From Brachynemurus nebulosus (taxonomy: Eukaryota > Arthropoda > Insecta > Neuroptera > Myrmeleontidae), in assembly GCA_035578155.1 (NCBI GenBank), contig JAPWDM010000005.1:45906954-45970953 (forward strand): a stretch of DNA of 64,000 nucleotides, read 5' to 3'. The position numbers and the translations under genes are program-made. The notes under the pieces were generated by a model. It was not told where the DNA came from, did no database searches, and saw only the letters and a list, made by a program, of their open reading frames with translations. Positions 12,110 through 23,400 of this stretch are shown here, in pieces (position 1 is the first letter of the stretch; every line of letters starts with the position of its first letter).

Positions 12110-12800
12110 GTGGGGGGAAAAGTGATGCGGACTCCCTACAAGGTACTAGCTGGATACTAACTGAATACACGTACAAAATTTCAGCCCTCTAGGTTTCCTT
12201 ATGGAGTCTCTAGACGTGTTAGAAAACAAGCAAAAAAATTAAGGAAATATTGGCGTCAAAATCGTGGGGGTAAGGGTTAAAAGTTGAAACCTCCAAAAAA
12301 CAGTGTCTGGCTATTAGCTTAACCTGTACACCAAATTTCAGCCCTCTAGGTTTATTTGGGGAGATTTTGACCCGAACGAAACTGTTAAAAAACAAGAAAA
12401 ATCATGTTCTTTTGGGTATAAAAATGGTGGGGGTAGGGGTTAAAAGTCGAGACCCCCAAAAGGCACCCCCTTGATACTAACTCAATCCGAATACAAAATT
12501 TCAGCCCTCTAGGTTTATTCGGGTGACCTGTGCGAGTGGTACAAACTTCGAAAACGTCGAAAATGCATGAAATTGTAGCTTAAAAATGAGGGGGGTGGGG
12601 GTAAAATATTAAAACCTCCAAAAAGCACAACCTAGGTACGAACTTTATCAACACACCAAATTTCAACCCTCTACGTTAATTCTGGGGGGCTGGGGGCCTG
12701 TTAGATCCAGCGAAAATCGTTTTTCCCCCCTCTACTCCCACCATACCATCCTAGGAAGCTGAATTTTGGATATGTTGTAGATAATTAACCGAAACATTAT
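12110..12800. repeat. Degenerate tandem repeat, about 160-bp period, four units
   Basis: The marker box TTTCAGCCCTCTAGGTTT appears at regular spacing of about 160 bp, with many substitutions between units. The G/C-rich runs (GGTGGGGGTAGGGGTTAAAA) stand out from the AT-rich surroundings. Confidence 0.8.
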
Positions 12801-12994
12801 TTAAAACCGGTTTGGAAAAGTTTTATTGCTTTTCCGCCCCCCACCACCTCCTTAAAGGTCGGGTCCGAAAAAAAATTGGCCCAAAATTTGACCCCACTTT
12901 GATAGTATTGTTGTGCATCGGAATAAGCCCCACTTACCAAATTTCATCTCTTAACTTCCATAGGGGGGCCCTACACATATTAAAAGGTTGCGGG

Positions 12995-13099
<105 letters not shown>

Positions 13100-13753
13100 C
13101 ATCTTTTTTTTTACATAATCGTGTTCTACGGGTCCGAAAACGGATAGCGCCCCTGGTCTCGCCTCTCGCAGCTCTTATCGTATAGACTGTATAAGTCTAA
13201 TTTTTCGGAGAAAATTCGACTAACAACATAAATGAGGAAAAAAAATTTTTTTACCCAAGTTTAATTTTTGAATTTTTCTTTAATTTATAAGTTAGGCGGT
13301 AAAAATATGCATATATACTTGAGGCTACTTCAACCGATAGTGTTTTTCTTGGTTACATTTCCATTACATCCAAGAAAAGAACCTTTTTTAGTACCATTTC
13401 TATCATAAAAATTTGGTTGTAATAGAAATGGCAAGTCTCAAAAAACTCACATGGTATATTCAACAATGTTACTTACACATGTGTTATTTGAGGATCAATT
13501 AAGTGCACGAAACTTAAAAATGAACAGTGATTTAAGGATATCTTGTACGACATCGATTAACGAAATGTTTACGAAAAATGACAATTAAAACCATTTTCCA
13601 GTATTTCCCTTAATAGTTTGGACTCGAATTTTTGGAAAATATTTTTTTAATACTGAACAGCTCATTAGAGAATTTGATTAGAGGAACTTCAACTTCATTT
13701 TATGAGCCCTTTCTAACGATATCACAGATGATGAGGTAAAAAACATTTCACCC

Positions 13754-13999
13754 CAGGCCCGTAACTAGGCTAGAACAGCCGGATCATTGCCCCGGCGACC
13801 CCAACCAAAGGGGACCCCCAAGAGAATACAAGAAATTCCAAATTTCTAAATTTCTTGGCAAATTTTAAGGGCGGTATTTCTATAAAATGAGGGCGTCAAC
13901 GACTGACGAGCAAAAAAATGAAAGTTTTGCCCGGGGCGGCGTAGGGGCCTCGAATGTACTTTCTGCCCCGGGGCCCCTGAAGACCTAGTTACGGCCCTG
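13754..13999. mobile_element. hAT-like MITE, 246 bp
   Basis: The termini are CAGGCCCGTAACTAGG and CCTAGTTACGGCCCTG, near-perfect inverted repeats with the CAGG start common in hAT elements. The flanking octamers TTTCACCC and ATTCAGCT agree at only 5 of 8 positions, so the target duplication is decayed or doubtful. The interior is rich in CCCCGG and GGGGCC runs. Confidence 0.75.
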
Positions 14000-14965
14000 A
14001 TTCAGCTGCACTTTTGAATATGGGAATGTATTTTATATTGAAATGTACATTTATTTCATAAGTGTAAAGATATAAAAAATGGTGGTGTAACAGATGGAAA
14101 TGACGAGATTATAAGATTTTCGAGATTTTTTCTTTGTCGCTCTAAAAAGGTTATGAAAAAAAATTTGTGTCAATTTACACTTAAAATCAAATGCGTAACT
14201 ACAAATTTTGCGCTCTGAAGCGATTTCGCCTCAAGAGTCTCCCCAAAACTGTGACTGACGAGCAAAAAAAACTACATACCAGTTTCTCTTTTCCTCCATT
14301 TTTAACAAGTGGATCGTATCAAATCAACTTTACATCACTTCATTCAAATTTAATTACTTCCTAATTAATTTTTTTTTTGCCAAATTAATATGCCATAAAA
14401 GCAAAAATTAGTAAAAATTATCAAAAAATATCATCCTAATAGATGGTTAATTACATATTTTTTTTTTTAGCTTTTGGCGTCAATCATCATACTGTTTATA
14501 ATTTCTTGATTTATGTAAATTTTGCATACAATATCATATTGTCTTACTTTTTTTTCCTTTTTACGTTCCTATATACTTCAGTACTTCCAATTTTAATCTC
14601 AGATTTGATTACAGACAACGCATTAAAATATAACCGTTACCCAATCACACATTTATTCTGTATTGCAGAAAATATTTCGATCGATCAAGTTAAAAAAAAC
14701 GACAAAACTGCTTATGTAGTAAGTTCAACAGTGTAGAATCAAATTTTACGCTTTTGGTGTATTGGAGGTACAGAAATTTTGAAAAAAGAAATGTTATTGG
14801 TTTCATTTTCAAATACGTATGTATACAAATTATTTCTTGCAATAAATATGATCCTGTTTACTGAATAATAAATAGCACATCACGTTCCTCATATCACACC
14901 CCTCTGGCGGCTTCAATGAAGTTACCAATAAACTACCATTACGTGCCGTCTATAATTAAAAGAGC
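14000..14965. other. AT-rich intergenic DNA
   Basis: Holds a 97-codon open frame at 14443-14736 of low complexity (Phe/Leu/Tyr-rich) that I do not accept as a gene. A TGACGAGCAAAAAAA string near 14253 also occurs inside the adjoining MITE near 13901. Confidence 0.4.
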
Positions 14966-15204
14966 AAGTGCATGAAGGGGTTATGTAACATTTTCATAAT
15001 TTTACAGTAGAAGCGTTTGAGAATTTTCATTTACATATACTTCCTATGCAAAATTCAATAGCATATGTTTATTACTGAATTTCTACGAAATTATTAGACA
15101 TAACAAAACCAAATTTTAATATATGATACTTCGGCATAGGATCTTTCTAAGTTTTACAAAATATGACTTTTTGAAAAAAAGTCACATAACCCCTTCATGC
15201 ACTT
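14966..15204. mobile_element. MITE with AAGGGGTTATGTAAC termini
   Basis: The left end AAGTGCATGAAGGGGTTATG is inverted at the right as CATAACCCCTTCATGCACTT. Weaker similarity extends about 15 bp further out on both sides. No open frame. The AGGGGTTA core resembles the ends of the TTAA-flanked element at 25838-26309. Confidence 0.75.
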
Positions 15205-15391
15205 ATCCCTTCAATTATTATATTCTATTATTATCGTGTGCATTAGTCTACGTTTAAGACTTCATTTATAAAAAAAAAATTACTTCTAAGCGGGCCGCAC
15301 AGCCAGATATTTTGTAATGTAGTATCTATGTGGCTTAAATAGGTATTCCCCTTTTAGGGAATTTTCTAATCGAAAATTCAGTTAGTAGATC

Positions 15392-15958
15392 CACTGTTAT
15401 GAGTCATGACGCAGCGTGAGCCCGGGACCATAAAAAACTTAGTTTTCAAATCCCATAGGATCAGTAATACTGTCAGTATTTATTGACAAAAATAATAAAT
15501 TATTATTTTTATAATATAAATTCTATATTTTATATGGATACTTCAGTATTATCAATACACAGTCAGTAATACTGTCAGTATTTTAAAATACTGACAGTAT
15601 TACTGATCGTATACAGGCTGCCTAAAAGCCAAAAATGACATTCACTACGAAATCCTATTTCTACGAAATTTGGTAAAAATGTAGGTAGTCCAGACCTTGG
15701 TTAGGTTCTTCAACCAAACACGTCCAATACCCGGAACACGGCTTTTTAAGCATTTTCCCTGAAAAAAATAAGCTTTTTGTCAAAATTTTTCCTAGTGCAA
15801 AGGTTTTTGCGATATTTCATTACACCGTTCTAAGAGGAGAAAAAATCATATAAAAAAAAGTTTTTGAACAATTATTATTCTATGTTAACTAGTTTCCGAG
15901 AAAAACTAATTTTTGTAAACGGAAATTCGCTATGTTATGCAGGATGCTACAACAGGGG
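15392..15958 (+). mobile_element. Copy of the GCGACAGGGG-terminated repeat family
   Basis: The left part (GAGTCATGACGCAGC...CCCGGGACCAT) and right part (CGGAAATTCGCTATGTTATG, then a CAACAGGGG end) align with copies at 43361-43869 and 44040-44365. The middle is replaced by palindromic sequence. No coding capacity. Confidence 0.7.
15461..15606. repeat. Foldback cluster ending in a perfect 44-bp palindrome
   Basis: TCAGTAATACTGTCAGTATT occurs at 15461, again at 15563, and inverted up to 15606. Bases 15563-15606 are a perfect palindrome of 22+22 bp centred on TTTTAAAA. Confidence 0.9.
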
Positions 15959-16074
15959 AAACGACGAAAATTTTTATTAATAATTTTATTTATATGTTAA
16001 TAATATCGGAAAACAAAAAAAGTACAGAGTATGCGCAACTGTGCATAAGCAGAACAAATTGTTCGAAAAAATGA

Positions 16075-16141
16075 TATTGCTTGGTGTTCCGCACAAAAAC
16101 TTGCAGCGGGCCACATGCGACCCGTGGGTTGCCGACCACTG
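16075..16141. mobile_element. Single end of a hAT element
   Basis: Read on the minus strand, this segment begins CAGTGGTCGGCAACCCACGG and continues GTCGCATGTGGCCCGC, a classic hAT terminal sequence. I found no matching opposite end, so it is a fragment. Confidence 0.6.
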
Positions 16142-16312
16142 TTGTAAAACATAAACAATAATACAATCGAGTTCCATATTAGACAAAGAGTGCACGCATC
16201 CATCAACAAGCTTTTTATTAATCATCGCCCACTTTTATGAGGTAAAACTAGCTCCTAATGTTGGGGGATAAAATTAATTTGCTGTTAAAATACCTCCAAA
16301 ACTTTAAGAGAT

Positions 16313-16482
16313 TCTACACGGAGAGAAAATTCCTATAAAAATTACTGTGCTCATACTACAATCGACGTGTAACAGGCGAACATATCCAATTTTACCGTAC
16401 AAAAATTGGATATGTTCGCCTGTTACACGTCGATTGTAGTATGAGCACAGTAATTTTTATAGGAATTTTCTCTCCGTGTAGA
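16313..16482. mobile_element. Perfect 81-bp inverted repeat (palindromic MITE), TA-flanked
   Basis: Arms 16313-16393 and 16402-16482 are exact reverse complements separated by eight bases (ACCGTACA). The ends read TA|CACGGAGAGAAAATTCC, so a TA target duplication is likely. Perfect arms mean recent insertion or ongoing arm homogenisation. The termini resemble the CACAGAAAAAAAA ends of the element at 47813-49812. Confidence 0.93.
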
Positions 16483-17332
16483 GAATTTTTATTTAGGAGA
16501 AACGTTCTTATATTTCTAGAAAATATTGTGGGGAGACATAGAAAATTTGCAAAAAGTGAAGAGATATTTGGCATTCTCGTAATTCTGTTGCCCTAGTTTA
16601 CAGGCCATACAGCCCATACATAAATATACCCCTACTGGCGTTATTCAATAAAGGGGTAAAAAGAAATTTGATGGTGGAAAAGTAGAATTAGAGTAGCGAT
16701 ATAGTTTTCCTCCGTTTTTTCCACCCTTTTAGTCCCCTGCTGAAGAAGTTTTGAGACTGAACTTCTACTCACAAATAGTGCATTCCAAACGCCTGTGATA
16801 TCTATATTTAGACAGAAATCATATAATAATTTTATTCCTAATTAATGATAGATTAGACATTTATATTCTTTTGCAGGAACTACGGTTAATACTTGCCCGA
16901 TATAAGTGATATCGATAAATACATAAAATTTATTAAAATTAGAAAAACTTAAGTATCTTTTATACTTAAGACTCACTAAACAGAGACAGACGTATTTTTA
17001 AACATCCAATATTTTCTTTACTTTAACTCTTTTGTTCGCATAAAAAATTAAATATCTCATCTCTTTTCACCAAAACAATTTCTCTTTCTATCTGTCCCAT
17101 GCATAATATTAACAATGATTATTTTGTTTAAATAATGGAAAATAAACAAACAAACAGGCGAACAGACCACCAAGGTGGACAGACAGACTTGTGTATGACA
17201 GTGAGGTGAATTCTGGGAGCCATCAACAAATAAATCTACATACACCATTGTCTTTAAAATTCAAAAAAAATTAATAACTTTTTGCAAATGGGGGAATATA
17301 TAATTTATATGCATTTGAAATTTTCGTGTCAG
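16483..17332. other. AT-rich spacer upstream of RR-2 gene 2
   Basis: No gene is seen. The segment 17140-17200 holds a run of GACAGAC/ACAGACC motifs, like worn repeat sequence near 39950. Confidence 0.4.
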
Positions 17333-17339
17333 TATAAAA
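17333..17339 (+). promoter_or_regulatory. TATA box of RR-2 gene 2
   Basis: TATAAAA lies 92 nt before the proposed ATG at 17425. The other two RR-2 genes here have 100 and 99 nt. No exact initiator motif is seen, so the start site is uncertain. Confidence 0.65.
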
Positions 17340-17424
17340 TTTCTCCCAGAGATAGTGTTTTCTTTTTTGATTTCGCATAAGTACGCACATTTACAAGGGA
17401 AACGCAAATTTTTTGGAGTTAATT

Positions 17425-20400
17425 ATGTATTTGTTGATAAAGGTGTGTGAAATTGTAATATTTTTTGTATTTTTGTTAATTGGTGTATCTAATAGTGTTT
17501 TAGAAAGAAAATTTTGAGTGTTTATGGATTTTTTTTTTTGCAATATTAGAATAAAAATTTATACAATAAACAGTCCTTAATTTTTGTAGCAGAAATAAAA
17601 CTGAGGAGTTGAGTGAGAAAAGGGCATAAGTGCCCTTACGTTACAACAAATTCTTGCAGTATCTTATACATAAACAACAAAACTAAAATTTCTTTAGGAT
17701 AGTTAGCTATGATTTCGTATTTTACATTAACTCTCTGTTTTAAACATTTCCAAATTCTATCTTCTACAATAAATTTTCAGTAATTATTCAACTTTATTCC
17801 TGAATCATTTTTATATATTTAAACGCATTTTGTATATAATTTGGTATATTTTAATTGCTATGAATGCGTTTTTAGTTTAAAGACATGAATTAATTCTTAT
17901 CAAGAATAAAACTTTTTGAAAAATTTAATATAATAAAGCTTTTCACACATAAGAAAGGTTAATTAAAGTTTTTAAAAATATAACGTAGTTTTTTGTTAAG
18001 TCAAAATTGTATTCTCGAAAAAGGCCATAAATGGTACTCACTGTCAGAAAGATTCGAAAAAATATATGCAGAAAAATTTCTATTAATCGTGAATGTAGGG
18101 ACGGGAACTGTGACAGTTATCCAAATAGACGGATAACAAAAATTTTAGGTTACAACCAGACTAGTAGAAAATAGAACTGTGTTGTAATAGAAAACTTATA
18201 AGCTTAATTTAGTAAGTATAAAAGTTTAAAATAGTCGGTCATCTTCTTTTTGTTTGTTAAATCTTGAGGTTCCTGTACGGTGATGTTCCGTATTTTAAAT
18301 TATTTGTTTTCCTGTATAGGTATTCGATGTTCATAGTTTTTATTTTTTTATTTTAGGGTTGACCGCGGTAAATGTGAATTGGGGCAATTGTGAACGGCGC
18401 CTATAATTTCTAAAATAACATTAATTTTGTTAAAAATCAAATCTTAGTATGTTTTTCTGTCCTTTCTTAATATGCTATTAAAATTTCATAACAATCCTCC
18501 AAGTATTAGTATCTTTTTTTTATTTTGAAAAAACCCTTGCAAAATTTTGTGTATCTTACTTCGACCAATCCTCAAAAAGAATTTTTTTTAAATACATTTT
18601 CTTTTTTTTAAAAGGTAAGAAATGGATAAAGGTACTTTTAAAGAAGTGGTCTAAAGCCTGAGGGGGTTCCTTATTAACTGTTAAATAAATTGGCCAATTT
18701 ATTACCAATTCACAATTACCCCATGATTTTAAAATTCCGGGGTAATTGTGAACGTCATTCACAAATACCCCCATCCGGTCAAAAATTTCAGTAGTGTCCT
18801 TTTCAGAGTTGAAAATGTTGATGATGATGTACAATGACATTATTGTACACGTTTCCGTTGTACAAACAACACAAAAAAAAATAGATTGTTGTTTTTTGTT
18901 CATGTAAACTGAATGTATTTCCTTAAAAAAGTCTTATTTTCCTTGTTTTGTGTGAAAATCATGTAATTTTTTGATTTTTTATTTGATAAAATGACAAAAT
19001 ATCATCAAAATATCATTTTTAGCTTGTAACAAATTTGATCCTACAATTTTTGTTATTTTTATTTAACCTTGATTTTTTATACAAATTTGAGGTATGCGTA
19101 ACTTGCATTAAACAAAAAGAAATTGTGACCGCTAGAGTACGATGAAAAATTTGAACGTGGGGTAAATATGAAGAATTTGAGTTGGTCCTTACTCGGGTGT
19201 ACCTCACTCCTCTTGTAATCCATTCTAAATAATTTTTCTGATGGCATTCACATTTACCCCGAAATTCATAAGATTTGCAAAACCGCACCGGGGAAATGTG
19301 AATGGCTTATAAAATTTTTGTTTTTCATACGAATTTGCTCAAGATTTGTGTGGTGCATCCTCAATAATGTGGAAATCCTCAATAAAATACAAAATACTTA
19401 AAACAACGCTTTTATCTCAATTCCTTAAAATCCATTCACAATTACCCCGGTCAACCCTACCATTATTTTTATTTTTTATACATAGTTTATTATTGGTACA
19501 TTGTATAGAAATGGGGTTCAGATTTTTTAACAATTTACCTTCTTACTATGTTAAGCATACTTTGAAATGCTTTTTTTTTACAAAACGGTATTTTCTGATT
19601 TTTTCTTCACCCAATTCCTCAATTTTATTTTTAGTTTTAAAAGAAATGTTCTATTCTTTGAGGTATTTAGGAATTTCTAAACGTAAATATTAATTTTCAG
19701 ATTATTTGTACCCTGCTTTTTTGTTGTGTGATAGTAAATGCACATCCTGGAATAGTTTCGAAACGGGTACCAATAGATTATTACGTAAGTACCAACTGTT
19801 GTTATTTGTTGTTTTTAAAATTAAATTACTAAAATACTGGAGGTCAGAATTTGTTAATTGTATTTTTGGAATGTTCGTAAAGGATTAAATTTTTTTAAAA
19901 TAAGTTTTTTATAAATTTTTCATTAGCAGAAGGTATTAATTCATTTGATTAAGTGAGTGTTTCCAGTACATTTTGAAGGAGAACCCTATTACTTATATGT
20001 TAAAAAAGTAATTTTTAAAAGTTTTTATCTCACAAACTGAAAGTCAGAAATTGGTTTAAGTTTTAATATTTTGTGTATTAGGTATTGAAACATAACATCC
20101 CAAGATCATTCTTTTATTTCTCCAAGACTCTAGCGCTCCAACTACTTTCAGTACGTAATTAAAAAATTTTTAATATCAGAGTCAATTATTGAAATTAAAT
20201 TAAAAATGGATAGAAAGAAGTGGATTATAGAAGAAACTGCAAAATTGATAAAATATTTATGTCAAAAATAACAATTTCTTCTCAAATTCAAAATAAAAAG
20301 ATTATAAAAATAATAACAATTGTTATTATAACAAATAATAACAATTCAAACAATTGTTTCCTTTTTAAAATATAAATTTGACTATAAATGAAACAAATTT

Positions 20401-23400
20401 TTCTTGATGAAACAAAGTTCTCTAGAGACTAGAGAACTTTTTTGACGATTATAATTCACAAAATTAGCACTAACTTATCGTAATCAAAATATCTTAATCA
20501 TTAATTGTTGACTGTTTATAAGTCTTCAAGATTTTGAGAGCACTATCGGAGATCGAAGCCTGCTATCAGACAGCTTTCCACAGAATGAAAATTATTGAAA
20601 ATATTCTGGGCTCATAAACCTTAAAAACCTTAGTAGAATGTAAATTAATGTGTTGTAGCCACCCGTTCAAGTACTCCCAAAAGAGTGATTTATGTAAGCT
20701 ACATAATAGAAATGTATTACACATTGCCTAAGTTGACAAGAAGATGCCAATTTTGTATTCTAGCCACCCATTGAAATCTCTCGCTACCAGATTCATTAGT
20801 GCTTATGCAATATACATAACATTAATTTATTACCTATAGGGTAGGTTTCGATGAAAGCTTTATATTCCATCCCGATCATTTAGGCAAGCGTCATTATAAT
20901 AATGTTAAAAATTTCCAACTACAGGTGGAGATATAACAAAAATTTACGAACGACAACCTGCAAATTAAGGTAATAAAAACGAATTTAAAAGTACTTATGA
21001 CCTGACATGTTTCGACCAACTTACAAGGAAAGTATCCAACTGTATCTCTCAAAAATTTTTGAAATTTTGGTGGATTGTAGATCATATTAAAACTAATTAC
21101 GAGCCATATTTCGTACGTGCCCATAAGCGGTTTAAGGGGGTCAAAATCACCACTGAAAATTTGATTTTGTTTCAATTTCCTTAAATAAGTATATTTGAAA
21201 TGGTATAAAAGTTTTGATAGGGAAACTATATATATTTGTAAATGGCACTTTAAGATCTTTATTATAATACCAAAATTAAAGTTATAAAATCGAGATTCTT
21301 TGACTATATTTTTGTTCATTTTTAAATCAAAAAGTTGCGATCAAAAAATCAAAAACTGGTGCGATGTAAAATATATTAATTAAAAATTCTTTTATTTACA
21401 TATAACAGAAATTCTTTTATTTACATATAACCAAAAAATACCTGATAAAATTAGGGGTTGGGGGTGGCGGATGAAACTCCAATGATTTTATAACTTTAAT
21501 TTTGGTATCATAATTAAGATCTTAAAGTGATATTTACAAATATAATTATACAGTTTCCCTACCAATGTTCTTACCAATTACAAGATATTTAAGAAAACTG
21601 AAAAAAATCAAATTTTCAGGGGTGAGTTTCACCATTTAAACCACTTATGGGCGCGAACGAAATATGACTGGTGATTAGTTTTAATAAGATTTAAAATCAA
21701 TCAAAATTTCAAAAATTTTTGAGAGATACAGTTGGATACCTTTCCTTTTTAGGTAGAAATCTTCAATTTTTAATTTTTAATTGTTTAATTTTTGATTTTT
21801 CAAATTATTTAATTTTAATTAAAGTGCTTATAGTGTTTCTTACCAGTGCTCATATTATTCATTCATACTTGTTATTCAACGTTTCTTCTTATTTGTTTGG
21901 TTAATATTTATATCTTCTAAAATTTTCTCATATCTGTTATCATGACTCTCTACAAATCAATTATATCCGGTTTTGTCTTTCTTAGCACATACTTGACTTC
22001 TCCGTTTCTGAAATGGGAATTTCTCATTTTCTCTCAATTGACCGTCTTATGATATATGACGTTCAATTTGTTATATTTACGTTATAGCTCGTTTGGTCCA
22101 TGTTTTTCGTTAGTTTTTTTAACTAATTTTGTTTTTGATTCGTTATCCTTGAAGATGATCACCTAAGTTGGTCGAAACATGTCGGGTTATAATTACTTTT
22201 GAAGTTGTTTTTATTACCTTAATTTGCAGGTTGTCGTTCGTAAATTTTTCTTTATAATAATAATGTATTATGAATTAATTAAATTTGAAAGGAATCGTGA
22301 TTTTCTAGTGTATTCTTTCATTTTATAATTTTTTTTTTTAGAGAAATAAAAAAATATTAAAGGAATTTTTTCTTGATGGTGTTATGTAACATTATAGGGT
22401 GTGCCAAAAAAAAATTTATATTTTTTTTCTCGCTCTCCGCTCAAAATATCCTAGGATATGTCTAAACAAACATCCTCACTAAAGCGGAGCACACAATTCC
22501 AATTTTTAGAGGTGCATCATCGAACCTAAACTCATTTAACTTTTTGTCCTATCTTTAAGAGTTTAGCTTAAAAATGTAAAAAAAGCAAAATTTCAAAAAA
22601 TTTAAATTTTAAGGCTCTGTAGAAAGTGAAGTATTTATTGGTGATAGAAACTTGATTCAATGAAATTTTTTGTCCAAAATTTAATGCTTACGGTACCATC
22701 ACAGTGTGATTCTGCCGAAAAGTAGTCAATTTTCACAATTTTTTTTCGGATGGATAGGATGGGGGAATGAGGACGAATTTTTTTTTCGATTAATACCACT
22801 ATTTGACAATATAAAAATATTTTTTAAATTTATTTTTATTTATTTTTTATAATTATTATAATTTTTTGAAAAAAGTGTCATTAAGAAAGGCCGAAATTCG
22901 GTGCCCACGATTGCAGCCGCAGTTTTCATCCGAAAAAAAAATCAAATAGATTATCAATCTGTAGGTAAGCCGCTATGTCCCTATGGGAGCTTTTGTTTCT
23001 TTGAAATTTGAAAAAATGGCGGCGGTTTGAATAAAAAGTACAAAATTTTTTACAGTTTTCCGTGTGAAAAAATAGGAAGATTTCAAAAGAAAAAAAAAGC
23101 TCCTATAGGGACATAGCGGCTTACCTACAGATTGATAATCTATTTGTTTTTTGTTTTTTTTTTTCTGGATAAGAACTGCGGCCGCAATCGTCGGCACCGA
23201 ATTTCGGCCTTTTTTAAAGACACTTTTTCCAAAAAATTATAATAATTATAAAAAATAAACAAAAATAAATAAAAAAATATTTTTGTATTGCCCAATAGTG
23301 GTATTAATCGTAAAAAAAAAAAATTCACCCCCATTCCTCCATCCTATCCATCCGAAAAAAAATTGTGAAAATTGACTACCTTTCGGCAGAATCACACTGT

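Noticed and set aside
14443..14736. 97-aa Phe/Tyr-rich frame
   Set aside because: Low-complexity AT-rich translation. The hydrophobic content follows from T-rich DNA and no family motif is seen.
19706..19888. 60-aa plus-strand frame starting [11 protein letters not shown]
   Set aside because: It is a shifted-frame shadow of exon 2 of RR-2 gene 2, which gives a signal peptide in its own frame.
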